Shown here piece by piece: positions 27,826 to 36,689 of a DNA stretch of 64,000 bases (its first letter is position 1; the number at the start of each line of letters is the position of its first letter). Origin of the DNA: Marinibacterium sp050389775 (GTDB lineage Bacteria > Pseudomonadota > Alphaproteobacteria > Rhodobacterales > Rhodobacteraceae); contig NZ_CP177144.1 of the NCBI RefSeq assembly GCF_050389775.1, forward strand, positions 558,001-622,000, given 5' to 3'. Below the pieces are notes generated by a model, which saw nothing but the letters and a program-made list of their open reading frames with translations, was not told where the DNA came from and did not search any database. The position numbers were made by a program, and so were the translations under genes.

Positions 27826-30093
27826 TCAGCGCCGGCGCCGTGTCACCTTGCGCTTGGCTTTGTCCCGTCCGGTCTTGCCTGCCGTCGGCTTGCGCCGCGG
27901 GCCGCCCCGACCACGCCGCGCCGGGCCACCGGGCGCCCGCGACATGGCCTTGTCGTCCAGCGCCAGCAGTTCCAGTTCCAGCCCGCCGGTCACCGGCTCG
28001 GCCTCGACCAGCCGCACCGTCGCCCGCTGGCCCAGGGCGATGACCATGCCGCTGTCAGACCCCATCAGCGTGCCGGCCTCGCGGTCGAAATGGAAATACT
28101 CGTTGCCCAGGCTGCGGATCGGCACCAGCCCGTCCGCCCCGCTGTCGTCCAGCTTCACAAAGACCCCGAACCGCGCGATGCCGTTGATCCGGCCTTCCAT
28201 CTCGTCGCCCACCCGTTCCGACAGGTAGGACGCCAGGTAGCGGTCGGTCGTGTCGCGCTCGGCCATCATCGACCGCCGCTCGGTGTCGGAAATATGCTCG
28301 GCCGTCTTCTGCAGCCCTTCGATCTCGGCCTCGGTCAGCCCGTCCGTGCCCCAGCCATGGGCCCGGATCAGCCCCCGGTGCACGACCAGGTCGGAATAGC
28401 GCCGGATCGGCGAGGTGAAATGGGCGTAGTTCTTGAGCGCCAGGCCGAAATGGCCGAAATTCTCCGGCCCGTAGTAAGCCTGGCTCATCGACCGCAGGGT
28501 GGCCATGTTGATCAGCTCGGCCTCGTCGGTCCCCGCCGCCTGTTGCAGCAGCCGGTTCAGCTGGGCCGTCTTCAGCACCTGCCCCTTGGCCAGGGCAAAG
28601 CCCGAGGATTGCGCCGTGTTGCGCAGGGCCTCCAGCTTGTCGGGATCGGGTTCCTCGTGGACCCGGAACAGCAACGGCACACGCTTGGCCTGCAGGGTTT
28701 CGGCCGCGGCGACATTGGCCAGCACCATGCATTCCTCGATGATCTTGTGCGCCGTCAGCCGGTCGCGAAAGCGCACCGAGGTCACCCGCCCGTCGGGGGC
28801 CAGTTCGACCCGCCGCTCGGGCAGGTCCAGGTCCAGCGGCTGGCGCCGTTCCCGGGCCGCGGCCAGGGCGGCATAGGCGGCAAAGAGCGGCTTCAGCACC
28901 GTGTCGAGCAACGGCCCGGCCTTGTCCGACGGCGCCCCGTCGATGGCCGCCTGGGCCTCTTCGTAGGACAGCGACGCGGCCGAGCGCATCAGCCCGCGCA
29001 CGAAGCGATGGGCGATCTTGTTGCCGTCCTTGTCCAGCGTCATGGCCACGGCGATGCAGGGCCGGGGCACGCCTTCGTGCAGCGAACACAGGTCGCCCGA
29101 CAGCCGGTCGGGCAGCATCGGCACGACGCGGTCGGGGAAATAGGTCGAATTGCCCCGTTTGCGCGCTTCGGTATCCAGCCGCGAGCCGGGCGTGACATAG
29201 GCCGCGACATCGGCAATGGCGACCCAGACGATGTGTCCCCCGGGATTGGCCGGGTCCGGGTCGGCCTGGGCAAAGACCGCGTCGTCGTGGTCGCGGGCGT
29301 CGGACGGATCGATCGTGACCAGGGGCAGGTCGCGCAGATCCTCGCGGCCCTTCAGGCCCATGGGCTTGGCCGCGTCGGCCTCGGCCAGAACGGCATCGGG
29401 GAAATCGTCGGGGATGCCATGCTGGTGGATGGCGATCAGCGACACCGCCCGCGGGCCGGAGGGATCGCCCAGCCGGTCCAGGATGCGCCCGCGCGGCAGG
29501 CCCATGCGGCCCTTCGGCCCGGATTGCTCGGCCTCGACCAGCTCGCCGTCACGGGCCCCGTGGGTGGCATCGTCGGGCACCAGCCATTCCAGCGTCGCAG
29601 CCTTGTCGATGGGCACGATCCGCCCGCCTTCCGCACCCTTGCGGAAGATGCCCAGGATGCGCCGGGCGGAACTGCGCCCGATCTTGCGGATCAGCCGGGC
29701 CTCGTAATTGTGGTCTTCCTCGTGCACGACGGTCAGCCGGGCCAGGATGCGGTCGCCGGCGCCCATCGCCGGGTCCGAGGCGCGGGGCAGCACCAGAACG
29801 ACGGGCTCGACGCCTTCGCCATGCCATTCCAGCGGCTTGGCAAACAGGTCGCCCTGGTCGTTGGGCGGCAGGACCTCGAGCACCGAGACAGGCGGCAGGC
29901 GGTCGGGATCGGCATAGGTCTTCTTGCGCTTCTCGATATGGCCCTCGGCCTCGAGCTGGCGCAGGATCTGCTTCAGGTCGATCCGGGCCGCGCCCTTGAT
30001 CCCGAAGGCCTTGGCGATGTCGCGTTTCGAAGTCTGGGTGGGGTGTGCGGAGATCCAGTCGAGAATCTCGGCCTTGGTGGGCATCTTGCTCAT
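27826..30093 (-). CDS. rnr: Ribonuclease R
   Basis: This 755-residue 3'-5' exoribonuclease degrades structured RNA and takes part in RNA quality control. It has an N-terminal winged-helix region (KAEILDWISAHP-TSKRDIAKAFGIKG), cold-shock-like domains, and the RNB catalytic domain with the metal-binding aspartates in TIDPSDARDHDDAV (near residue 275). An S1 domain (INGIARFGVFVKLDDSGADGLVP) and a very basic C-terminal tail rich in Arg, Gly and Lys complete it. Length and order are normal. It is followed by a GC-rich stem and a purine-rich gene-end element. Confidence 0.95.
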   Translation of the reverse strand: MSKMPTKAEILDWISAHPTQTSKRDIAKAFGIKGAARIDLKQILRQLEAEGHIEKRKKTYADPDRLPPVSVLEVLPPNDQGDLFAKPLEWHGEGVEPVVLVLPRASDPAMGAGDRILARLTVVHEEDHNYEARLIRKIGRSSARRILGIFRKGAEGGRIVPIDKAATLEWLVPDDATHGARDGELVEAEQSGPKGRMGLPRGRILDRLGDPSGPRAVSLIAIHQHGIPDDFPDAVLAEADAAKPMGLKGREDLRDLPLVTIDPSDARDHDDAVFAQADPDPANPGGHIVWVAIADVAAYVTPGSRLDTEARKRGNSTYFPDRVVPMLPDRLSGDLCSLHEGVPRPCIAVAMTLDKDGNKIAHRFVRGLMRSAASLSYEEAQAAIDGAPSDKAGPLLDTVLKPLFAAYAALAAARERRQPLDLDLPERRVELAPDGRVTSVRFRDRLTAHKIIEECMVLANVAAAETLQAKRVPLLFRVHEEPDPDKLEALRNTAQSSGFALAKGQVLKTAQLNRLLQQAAGTDEAELINMATLRSMSQAYYGPENFGHFGLALKNYAHFTSPIRRYSDLVVHRGLIRAHGWGTDGLTEAEIEGLQKTAEHISDTERRSMMAERDTTDRYLASYLSERVGDEMEGRINGIARFGVFVKLDDSGADGLVPIRSLGNEYFHFDREAGTLMGSDSGMVIALGQRATVRLVEAEPVTGGLELELLALDDKAMSRAPGGPARRGRGGPRRKPTAGKTGRDKAKRKVTRRRR

Positions 30094-30164
30094 GGTCGGG
30101 AAATACCACGGGCCGCGCCCGCCGTCATGGGCAAATCGCGCGGGCCCCCAGCCGGAGGCACCCC

Positions 30165-30192
30165 GTAGGATGGGTCATTTGACCCATCCTAC
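30165..30192. repeat. GTAGGATGGGTCA palindrome overlapping a gene end
   Basis: GTAGGATGGGTCA (30165-30177) and TGACCCATCCTAC (30180-30192) form a perfect 13-bp stem with a two-base loop. The element supplies the stop codon and the last residues (about VGWVK) of the DUF2064 gene that ends at 30175. It is related to the elements at 4531-4550 and 40123-40194. Confidence 0.8.
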
Positions 30193-30759
30193 CAGGTCCG
30201 CGGCCGTGTCCACGTCGCGCAGGGTGTCGACCAGCGCCACCCGCCGGTCGGCCAGGGATTTCAGCGTGTCCTCAAGGGCATGGGCCGTCGACCAGCGCGC
30301 GCCGTCGAACAGGCCGGGCGGCGGGGCGCGCCGGGGCGACAGGCCGATCAGCCAGAACCCGCCGTCCGGGGCCGGGCCCAGCACGGCATCGGCCGCGCCC
30401 AGGGCCCGGAACGCCCGGGCCACATGGGCCCGAGTCATGCCCGGAATATCACCACCCACAAGGCAGACCGGCCCCGGCGCGGCCCGCAGCTGGCGGGCCA
30501 TGCGCGCGCCCAGATCGCCCCGGCCCTGGGCCCGGCGCGCCAGGTCGGCCGGCCAGACCCGCGCGGCCAGACCCTCGGCATCCGGCGCCACGGCCAGCAC
30601 GATGTCCCAGCGCGGATCGCGCAGCCGGCGCAACAGCCCGGCCACCTGGTGGCGAAACCACCAGGCCGCGGCGACCTGGCCGATGTCGCGGCCCAGCCGG
30701 GTCTTGACCCGCCCCGGCCGGGGCACCTTGAGCATCACGACCAGCTGGCCGCGCCGCAT
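30175..30759 (-). CDS. DUF2064 / TIGR04282-like glycosyltransferase
   Basis: This 194-residue nucleotide-diphospho-sugar transferase-like protein shows VMLKVPRPGRVKTRLG at its start, CLVGGDIPGM in the middle and AVLGPAPDGGFWLIGL. These are the hallmarks of the DUF2064 family (radical SAM/selenodomain-associated transferase 1). The acceptor is unknown. ATG 30759 is chosen because longer frames run into the dapE coding region; GTG 30768 is an alternative. It begins 14 bases after the dapE stop on the same strand, so the two are probably cotranscribed. Its C-terminus is encoded by a dispersed palindrome. Confidence 0.8.
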   Translation of the reverse strand: MRRGQLVVMLKVPRPGRVKTRLGRDIGQVAAAWWFRHQVAGLLRRLRDPRWDIVLAVAPDAEGLAARVWPADLARRAQGRGDLGARMARQLRAAPGPVCLVGGDIPGMTRAHVARAFRALGAADAVLGPAPDGGFWLIGLSPRRAPPPGLFDGARWSTAHALEDTLKSLADRRVALVDTLRDVDTAADLVGWVK

Positions 30760-30772
30760 CCCCGCCACCGGA

Positions 30773-31924
30773 TCAGCCGAAATAGCTGGCCAGGATGCGC
30801 CCGTAGATCGCCTTGAGCTGGTGGATCTGGGCCAGTTCGACCCGTTCGTCGACCTGGTGCATCGTCTGGCCGACCAGCCCGAATTCGACCACCGGGCAAT
30901 GGTCCTTGATGAACCGCGCATCCGACGTGCCCCCGGTCGTCGACAGCTCGGGCGTGACACCCGTCTCGGCCGCAACCGCCGCGCCGACCAGGTCCGACAG
31001 CGGGCCCGGCGGGGTCAGGAAGGCCTCGCCGCTGACCTTGATCACCACCTCGATGCCCACGTCGAACTCACGGGCCACCTCGGCCGCTTCGGCCCGCAGC
31101 CAGGCCGACAGGCTGTCGCCGCTGTGCAGGTCGTTGAACCGGATGTTGACCGTCGCCCGGCCCTGGGCCGGAATGACATTGGTCGCCGGGTTGCCCGTGT
31201 CGATCGTGACCACGGCCAGCGTCGAGGGATCGAAATGCGCCGTGCCCTGGTCCAGCTCGTGCGAGGCCAGCCGGTCCATCAGCCGGGCAATGGCCGGCAG
31301 CGGGTTGCGCGCCCGGTGGGGATAGGCCGAATGGCCCTGGACGCCGGTCACCGTGAACCAGGCCGACATCGACCCGCGCCGGCCGATCTTCATCATCTCG
31401 CCCATGGTCTCGGGGCAGGTCGGCTCGCCCACCAGGCAGACCGACATGGCCTCGTCCGCGCTTTTCATGTGGTCCAGCAGCGCCACGGTGCCATCCAGCG
31501 CATCGCCTTCCTCGTCGCCGGTGATGGCCAGGATGACCGCCCCGTCCGGCGGGGTGTCGCGGACGAAGTCGATGGCCGCCGCGGCAAAGGCCGCCACGCC
31601 CGATTTCATGTCGGTCGCCCCGCGCCCGTAGAGCCAGCCGTCGCGCTCTTCGGCGCCAAAGGGCGCCACGGTCCAGGCCGCCTCGTCGCCCACGGGCACG
31701 ACATCGGTATGGCCGTTGAAACCAAAGGTCCGAGCATGGCCCCGCGCGCCCCAGCGGGCAAAGAGGTTCGACACCCCGCCCCGGTCGACGCGGACACAAT
31801 CGAAACCGGCCGCGCTGAGCGCCTCGTCCAGCAGGACCAGCGCGCCGCCTTCCTCGGGCGTGACCGACGGGCAGCGGATCAGGGCGGCGGTCAGCGCGGC
31901 GGGATCGGTGGGGGTGGCGGACAT
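30773..31924 (-). CDS. dapE: Succinyl-diaminopimelate desuccinylase
   Basis: This 383-residue M20 metallopeptidase-family enzyme releases succinate from N-succinyl-LL-diaminopimelate in lysine and peptidoglycan precursor synthesis. Metal ligands are visible in FNGHTDVVPVGD, GRGATDMKSG and ITGDEEGDA, and a further histidine lies in the C-terminal FGLVGQTMHQVDE. Start ATG 31924 is preceded by GGAGG; the in-frame ATG at 32026 would add a non-homologous extension. The partner gene dapD lies on the same strand at 35593-36420, separated by two opposite-strand Hint genes. Confidence 0.95.
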   Translation of the reverse strand: MSATPTDPAALTAALIRCPSVTPEEGGALVLLDEALSAAGFDCVRVDRGGVSNLFARWGARGHARTFGFNGHTDVVPVGDEAAWTVAPFGAEERDGWLYGRGATDMKSGVAAFAAAAIDFVRDTPPDGAVILAITGDEEGDALDGTVALLDHMKSADEAMSVCLVGEPTCPETMGEMMKIGRRGSMSAWFTVTGVQGHSAYPHRARNPLPAIARLMDRLASHELDQGTAHFDPSTLAVVTIDTGNPATNVIPAQGRATVNIRFNDLHSGDSLSAWLRAEAAEVAREFDVGIEVVIKVSGEAFLTPPGPLSDLVGAAVAAETGVTPELSTTGGTSDARFIKDHCPVVEFGLVGQTMHQVDERVELAQIHQLKAIYGRILASYFG

Positions 31925-32213
31925 GGGGGGCCTCCGGTGGGGTTTGGAGCATTGGATGCAGGCAGTTTCCGACTTTTGTGACGGAAAAAGCGCAGTGCCA
32001 AGGCCGCGGTCAAATTTTCGCGCCAAACTGTCCCAAATTCTGTGCTATTTTGCGACTTAACCAAAAAAAGATCCCACGGCAGGGGTCGTCCCGGAGGTCG
32101 AGCAGTGTCCTCCATCCGTTCTGACCAGGCGTCCCCCGCGGGCCGCCCATCGTCGTGTCGCCGCCCTGCGGCCCGGCTTGTCCTGCCGTGACATAACAAG
32201 AGGCGAGGAAGAC

Positions 32214-33782
32214 ATGGTCGCGGCATCAGAGCTGGACATCAACACATCCGCATCGGCCGAGGAAATGGCCGCCGAGATCTTTGGGCCCAATGTCCAGATC
32301 CTGTCGGCCAGCTATACCGGGGATCCCAATTCCTCGGGCATCTATTACGACGGCGAAACCACGTCGCCGGGCGTGGTGCCGTCCGACAGCGGGGTGATCC
32401 TGTCGACGGGCAACGCGACAAGCTTCACTAATTCCAGCGGCGAGGCCAACCAGTCGGCGCAGACCTCGACCAATACCAACGGGCCGGACAACGACCCGCT
32501 GTTCGGGTCGAACACCTATGACGCGTCCTATCTGAGCGTCGTGTTCCAGTCCGACACGCCGGTCATGACGATGAAATTCGTCTTTTCCTCCGAGGAATAC
32601 CCCGAGTACCAGGATTCGGTTTACCAGGATTTCGTGCAGGTCTGGATCAACGGCGAAGCCGTGGACATGACCATCGGCAACGGCGATGCCGATCCGGGCA
32701 ACGTCAATTCGGGCAGCAACGAAAACCTCTACGTCGACAATTCCGATGGCGCCTACAACACCGAGATGGACGGGTTTACGGTCACGCTGACCCTGACCTT
32801 TCCGGTCGACACGACGGGCGACAACACGCTGGTCATCGGTGTCGCCGACGTGGCCGACGCGAATTACGATTCCAACCTGCTGATCGCCAGCGAATCGATC
32901 CAGGGCGACATGGTGGCCGTCGACGACAGCCTGACGATGTATCCCAACGGCGAAAAGACCCTGGACGTGCTGGCCAACGACCAGGCCGCATCGGGCGCGA
33001 CGCTGGAGATCACCCATATCAACGACGTGGCCGTCGTGGCCGGCAGCGAGGTGCTGTTGAACACCGGCCAGACGGTGCGGCTGAACGATGACGGGACGAT
33101 CACGGTCATCGGCAATGGCGACACCGAGGATTACAATTTCAACTATACCATGTCGGATGGCACCGACAGCGACACGGGCTTCGTGTCGGTCAGCGCCTTC
33201 CCCTGTTTCGCGGCCGGCACGATGATCGCCGTGCCGGGCGGGGTGCGGCCGGTCGAGGAGCTGCAGCCCGGCGACCTGGTGATGACCCGCGACGACGGCC
33301 CCCAGCCGGTGCGCTGGACCGGCCAGCGGCGGGTGGCGGCCAATGGCAACATGGCCCCGGTGCATATCGCCGCCGGCGCGCTTGGCGATCACGGGCCACT
33401 GGTGCTTTCGCCCCAGCACCGGGTGATGCTGCGCGACGGGCTGGCCGAGCTGCTCTTCGGCGAGCCCGAGGTTCTGGTCGCGGCCAAGCACCTGGTCAAT
33501 GACCGGACCATCCGCCGGGTGCCCGGGGGCGAGGTGACCTATGTGCATGTCATGTTCGACCGCCACCAGATCCTGGTGTCCGAAGGGCTGGAGACCGAAA
33601 GCTTCCTGCCCGGGCCCGAGGCGGCCGGGGCGCTGGACGGGCCGGTGACCGAAGAGATCCTGGGCCTGTTTCCCGAACTCGATCCCGCGACCGGCGCCGG
33701 CTATGGGCCGGCGGCGCGGCGGACCCTGAAATCCTATGAGGCGCGCCTGCTGAAGGCCGCATCCAGCACGGAGGCCGCGTAG
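32214..33782 (+). CDS. Choice-of-anchor L and Hint-domain protein
   Basis: This 522-residue protein joins an N-terminal choice-of-anchor-L-like region (about residues 1-235; SEEYPEYQDSVYQDFVQVWING), a beta-rich linker, and a C-terminal Hint_2 domain (about 328-480). Hint hallmarks are PCFAAGTMI with nucleophile Cys331, LSPQHRVML with His402 and FDRHQILVSEG with His451. The protein is acidic, rich in Asp, Asn, Ser and Thr, and has no classical signal peptide, so a type I or other non-Sec export route is likely. Hint domains can self-cleave, which could release or attach the N-terminal part. GCGAGGA precedes ATG 32214. Confidence 0.82.
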   Translation: MVAASELDINTSASAEEMAAEIFGPNVQILSASYTGDPNSSGIYYDGETTSPGVVPSDSGVILSTGNATSFTNSSGEANQSAQTSTNTNGPDNDPLFGSNTYDASYLSVVFQSDTPVMTMKFVFSSEEYPEYQDSVYQDFVQVWINGEAVDMTIGNGDADPGNVNSGSNENLYVDNSDGAYNTEMDGFTVTLTLTFPVDTTGDNTLVIGVADVADANYDSNLLIASESIQGDMVAVDDSLTMYPNGEKTLDVLANDQAASGATLEITHINDVAVVAGSEVLLNTGQTVRLNDDGTITVIGNGDTEDYNFNYTMSDGTDSDTGFVSVSAFPCFAAGTMIAVPGGVRPVEELQPGDLVMTRDDGPQPVRWTGQRRVAANGNMAPVHIAAGALGDHGPLVLSPQHRVMLRDGLAELLFGEPEVLVAAKHLVNDRTIRRVPGGEVTYVHVMFDRHQILVSEGLETESFLPGPEAAGALDGPVTEEILGLFPELDPATGAGYGPAARRTLKSYEARLLKAASSTEAA

Positions 33783-33786
33783 CCAG

Positions 33787-34887
33787 ATGTGGATTGCCCT
33801 GTCCGACCCCAACGGGTCGCATTTCGACCCCAAAGGACTGGGCGCGGCGCCCGATGCGCCGGACATGATTGCCACCGGGCCGGATGCCATCCTGCCCCGG
33901 GGCACGCTGATGATCGAAACCCGGCTGCCGCCGATCAACCGGCCGCGCGGGTTGCTGACCTATGACCGGGGCGGGCGGATTCCGCTGCACCTGTCGCTGC
34001 AGGCTCTGCCCGGCGGCGGGCTGGTCTTTGTGCTCGACCAGGACGGCGAGATGCTGCACGGGTCGATCAACGCGACCGAGACCGGGCGCACCGACATCCT
34101 GCGGGTGACCTATTCCTGGGATGCCCCGGCCCGGCGCGGGCGGCTGGCGCTGGAACGGCCCGAAGACAATGTCGTGCACATGGTCGACGTGCACCAGCCC
34201 AAGCCGCTGCCGCTGTCCGACATCCGGGCACTGATCGGCCAGGCCGGGGGCGCGCGAATGGCGCCCGAGGTGCTGTTCGTCGCGGTGTCGACCTCGATCG
34301 AGCCGGTCGGTCCGATGCCCTCGCTGGCGCCGATGACGCCGGTCGCCACGCCCGAGGGCTACCGGGCGGCGGGACGGCTGCGGCGGGGCGACCTGGTGCG
34401 CTGTGCCAATGGCCAGGACCTGCCGGTGCTGCAACGCATCGAACGGGTGGTGCCGGCGGCGGGCAGTTTCCGGCCGCTGCGGCTCAAGGCGCCCTATTTC
34501 GACCTGACCTCGGATATCGAGATGGCCGCGTTCCAGCGGGTCGTGCTGCGCGGATCGGTGGTGGAATACATGTTCGGCACCGAGGCTGTCCTGGTGCCGG
34601 CGACCCATCTGACCGGGGCGAAATCGGCCGCCGCGGCGCTGCCTGTCGAAAGCGGACCGCTGGTGCGTTACGTGCAGCTGCTGATGCCGGGCAACGAGGC
34701 GCTGGTGGCCGCGGGCACCTGTGTCGAAAGCCTTTACATCGGGCGTATCCGGCGCCGGCCCGAGCGGCTGGAGGCCAGCCTGCTGGCCGGCTGTGACCGG
34801 TCGCGCCTGCCCGAACATGCCCGGCCGGTCCACCGGGTGCTGCCGCCCTTCGAGGCGGTGGTGCTGGCCGAGACCCGGGCGGCCTGA
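33787..34887 (+). CDS. Hint-like protein with substituted catalytic residues
   Basis: This 366-residue protein begins four bases after the preceding Hint gene. An N-terminal beta-rich, LamG-like segment (about 30-165) is followed by a region that aligns with the neighbour's Hint domain through GYRAAGRLRRGDLVR, VEYMFGTEAVLVPATHL and ALVAAGTCVES. The three catalytic positions differ: the nucleophile Cys becomes Ser179, the block-B His becomes Gln250 and the C-terminal His becomes Asn303. A self-cleaving function is therefore unlikely, and a structural or partner role is more probable. No signal peptide is seen. Function is not known. Confidence 0.72.
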   Translation: MWIALSDPNGSHFDPKGLGAAPDAPDMIATGPDAILPRGTLMIETRLPPINRPRGLLTYDRGGRIPLHLSLQALPGGGLVFVLDQDGEMLHGSINATETGRTDILRVTYSWDAPARRGRLALERPEDNVVHMVDVHQPKPLPLSDIRALIGQAGGARMAPEVLFVAVSTSIEPVGPMPSLAPMTPVATPEGYRAAGRLRRGDLVRCANGQDLPVLQRIERVVPAAGSFRPLRLKAPYFDLTSDIEMAAFQRVVLRGSVVEYMFGTEAVLVPATHLTGAKSAAAALPVESGPLVRYVQLLMPGNEALVAAGTCVESLYIGRIRRRPERLEASLLAGCDRSRLPEHARPVHRVLPPFEAVVLAETRAA

Positions 34888-34930
34888 GCGCCCCTGCCCG
34901 GGCGGGCCGCGGGACGGCCGGCGCCCGGCC

Positions 34931-34954
34931 GGATATTTTCAAAGAGAAAGAAGC
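34931..34954 (+). repeat. Gene-end purine-rich element, copy B
   Basis: GGATATTT-TC-AAAGAGAAAGAAGC continues as AGCAGG and lies 44 bases after the stop of the second Hint gene in sense orientation. It is preceded by a GC-rich stem. It is nearly identical to copy C at 27769-27792. Confidence 0.75.
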
Positions 34955-34974
34955 AGCAGGGCGGCGCGCCGTCC

Positions 34975-35337
34975 CTAGTGTTCGGTCTGGCCGGCGCCGG
35001 GCGCGTCGAGCTGTTCGTCCCCGAAGAAGGGGGTCATCTGGGCGACGATCACGGCGTTTTCCTCGAGCGCGCGGGTCATCAGCGCGCGTTCCTCGTCGTC
35101 GATCTCGTGGCCCTGGGCCTCGCGTTCGGCCAGGGTGCCGTAGCCGGTGACGTCGAGCGGGGCGGTGTCGGCCTGTTTCAGGATCGCGACGGTCTCGCGC
35201 ACGGCCTCGGCCTCGTCGACGCCGGAGGCATAACAGACCAGCCCGGCGCCGGTGGCCCCGGCGGGCAGGCCGTCGCCCTCCTTGCGGCCGAGCTGGACGA
35301 GAAGGGTGTAGACCTGGTGCTTGTCGGAACGGGCCAT
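34975..35337 (-). CDS. Conserved hypothetical protein, 120 residues
   Basis: I do not recognise this protein. It is acidic, with an N-terminal beta-rich segment (QVYTLLVQLGRKEGDGLPAGATGAGLVCYASGVDEAEAVRETVAILKQ) that may form a small ferredoxin-like fold, and a helical Glu/Asp-rich second half. There is no signal peptide or membrane helix. Its ATG lies four bases after the stop of the GlsB-like gene on the same strand, so it is the last member of a dapD-glsB-orf group. Codon use is like its neighbours, so I treat it as real. Confidence 0.65.
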   Translation of the reverse strand: MARSDKHQVYTLLVQLGRKEGDGLPAGATGAGLVCYASGVDEAEAVRETVAILKQADTAPLDVTGYGTLAEREAQGHEIDDEERALMTRALEENAVIVAQMTPFFGDEQLDAPGAGQTEH

Positions 35338-35341
35338 GGGA

Positions 35342-35590
35342 TCAGCGCCGCATCGCGCGGGCCAGGGCGATCAGGATGACCGCGCCAAGGATGCCCACCG
35401 CGCCCTGGGCGATCCAGGTGGACGCGGCGAAGATGCCCAGCAGGCCGAGCAGGAAATTGGCCAGGATGGCCCCGACGATGCCGAGGAGGATATTCATGAA
35501 GATCCCGGTATCGGCCTTCATGATGATGCTGGCAATCCAGCCCGCCAGCCCGCCGACGAAAACCGCCGCCAGCCATCCCAGTCCCTGCAT
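35342..35590 (-). CDS. GlsB/YeaQ/YmgE-family small membrane protein
   Basis: This 82-residue, very hydrophobic protein has about three membrane helices and the Gly-rich pattern of the transglycosylase-associated/GlsB family (GWLAAVFVGGLAGWIASIIMK, GIFMNILLGIVGAILANFLL, GAVILIALARAMRR). The family is linked to general stress responses; its molecular action is unknown. ATG 35590 lies two bases after the dapD stop, which fits translational coupling. A longer in-frame ATG at 35668 lies inside dapD and is unlikely. Confidence 0.88.
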   Translation of the reverse strand: MQGLGWLAAVFVGGLAGWIASIIMKADTGIFMNILLGIVGAILANFLLGLLGIFAASTWIAQGAVGILGAVILIALARAMRR

Positions 35591-35592
35591 GA

Positions 35593-36420
35593 TCAGTCCC
35601 TCAGCAGCTCGTTGATGCCGGTCTTGGAGCGGGTCTTTTCGTCGACCCGTTTCACGATGACCGCGCAATAGAGGTTAACACCGCCGGTCGACGGAAGGGT
35701 ACCGGAAACCACGACCGAATAGGGCGGGACCTCGCCATAGGTGACCTCGCCGGTGGCGCGGTCGACGATCTTGGTCGACTGGCCGATGTAGACACCCATG
35801 CCCAGCACCGAGCCTTCGCGCACGATCACGCCTTCGACGACCTCGGACCGGGCGCCGATGAAGCAATTGTCCTCGATGATCGTCGGGCCGGCCTGCATCG
35901 GTTCCAGCACGCCGCCGATCCCCACGCCCCCCGACAGGTGCACGTTCTTGCCGATCTGGGCGCAGGACCCCACCGTGGCCCAGGTGTCGACCATCGTGCC
36001 TTCGTCGACATAGGCGCCGAGGTTGACGAAGGACGGCATCAGCACCACGCCCGGGGCGATATAGGCCGATTTGCGCACGACGCAGTTGGGCACGGCACGA
36101 AAGCCGGCCTCTTTCCACTGGGCGTCGCCCCAGCCCATGAACTTGCTGTCGACCTTGTCCCACCAGCCGGAGCCCTGCGGGCCGCCGGATTGCAGTTCCA
36201 TGTCCTTGATGCGGAAGCCCAGCAGCACGGCCTTCTTGGCCCATTGGTTGACGTGCCAGGACCCGTCGTCCTGTTTCTCGGCCACGCGCAGGGTGCCGCC
36301 GTCCAGGGCCGCCAGCGTGGTTTCGATCGCATCGCGATGTTCGCCCGTGGTGGCGGGGGTGACGGTATCGCGGGCCGCCCAGGCGGCTTCGATTGCGGCT
36401 TCGAGCTTGGCGTTGGACAT
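35593..36420 (-). CDS. dapD: Tetrahydrodipicolinate N-succinyltransferase
   Basis: This 275-residue left-handed beta-helix enzyme transfers succinyl from succinyl-CoA to tetrahydrodipicolinate in the lysine/diaminopimelate pathway. The N-terminal helical domain is followed by hexapeptide repeats (AYIAPGVVLMPSFVNLGAYV, GKNVHLSGGVGIGGVLEP). The C-terminal segment (PPYSVVVSGTLPSTGGVNLYCAVIVK) is also typical of DapD. Start ATG 36420 has GAAGGGAAG upstream; the in-frame ATG at 36483 gives a non-homologous extension. It heads the minus-strand group that includes the GlsB-like and hypothetical genes. Confidence 0.95.
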   Translation of the reverse strand: MSNAKLEAAIEAAWAARDTVTPATTGEHRDAIETTLAALDGGTLRVAEKQDDGSWHVNQWAKKAVLLGFRIKDMELQSGGPQGSGWWDKVDSKFMGWGDAQWKEAGFRAVPNCVVRKSAYIAPGVVLMPSFVNLGAYVDEGTMVDTWATVGSCAQIGKNVHLSGGVGIGGVLEPMQAGPTIIEDNCFIGARSEVVEGVIVREGSVLGMGVYIGQSTKIVDRATGEVTYGEVPPYSVVVSGTLPSTGGVNLYCAVIVKRVDEKTRSKTGINELLRD

Positions 36421-36689
36421 GGATCGGCTTCCCTTCTGGTCAGGTCTGTCTGGCGCTATAGCCGCGGGCAGCCGATCAGACAACGCGAAACGGGGTCGCG
36501 GGCCGGGCCGTCCCCCGCCCGGCCGGGGGAAAGGGCGCGATTTTCGGGCCGCCGCGCCCGGTCCGGGCCCGGGCGTTCACCGCGCGCGTTACCGGCCCTT
36601 GACCCGGGCAATGGTTCGCAATGTACTGGACCCCCGGCGCCACGTCCGGCCCGGGCCACAGGTTTCCAGACGGACAAGAGACGGACAGG

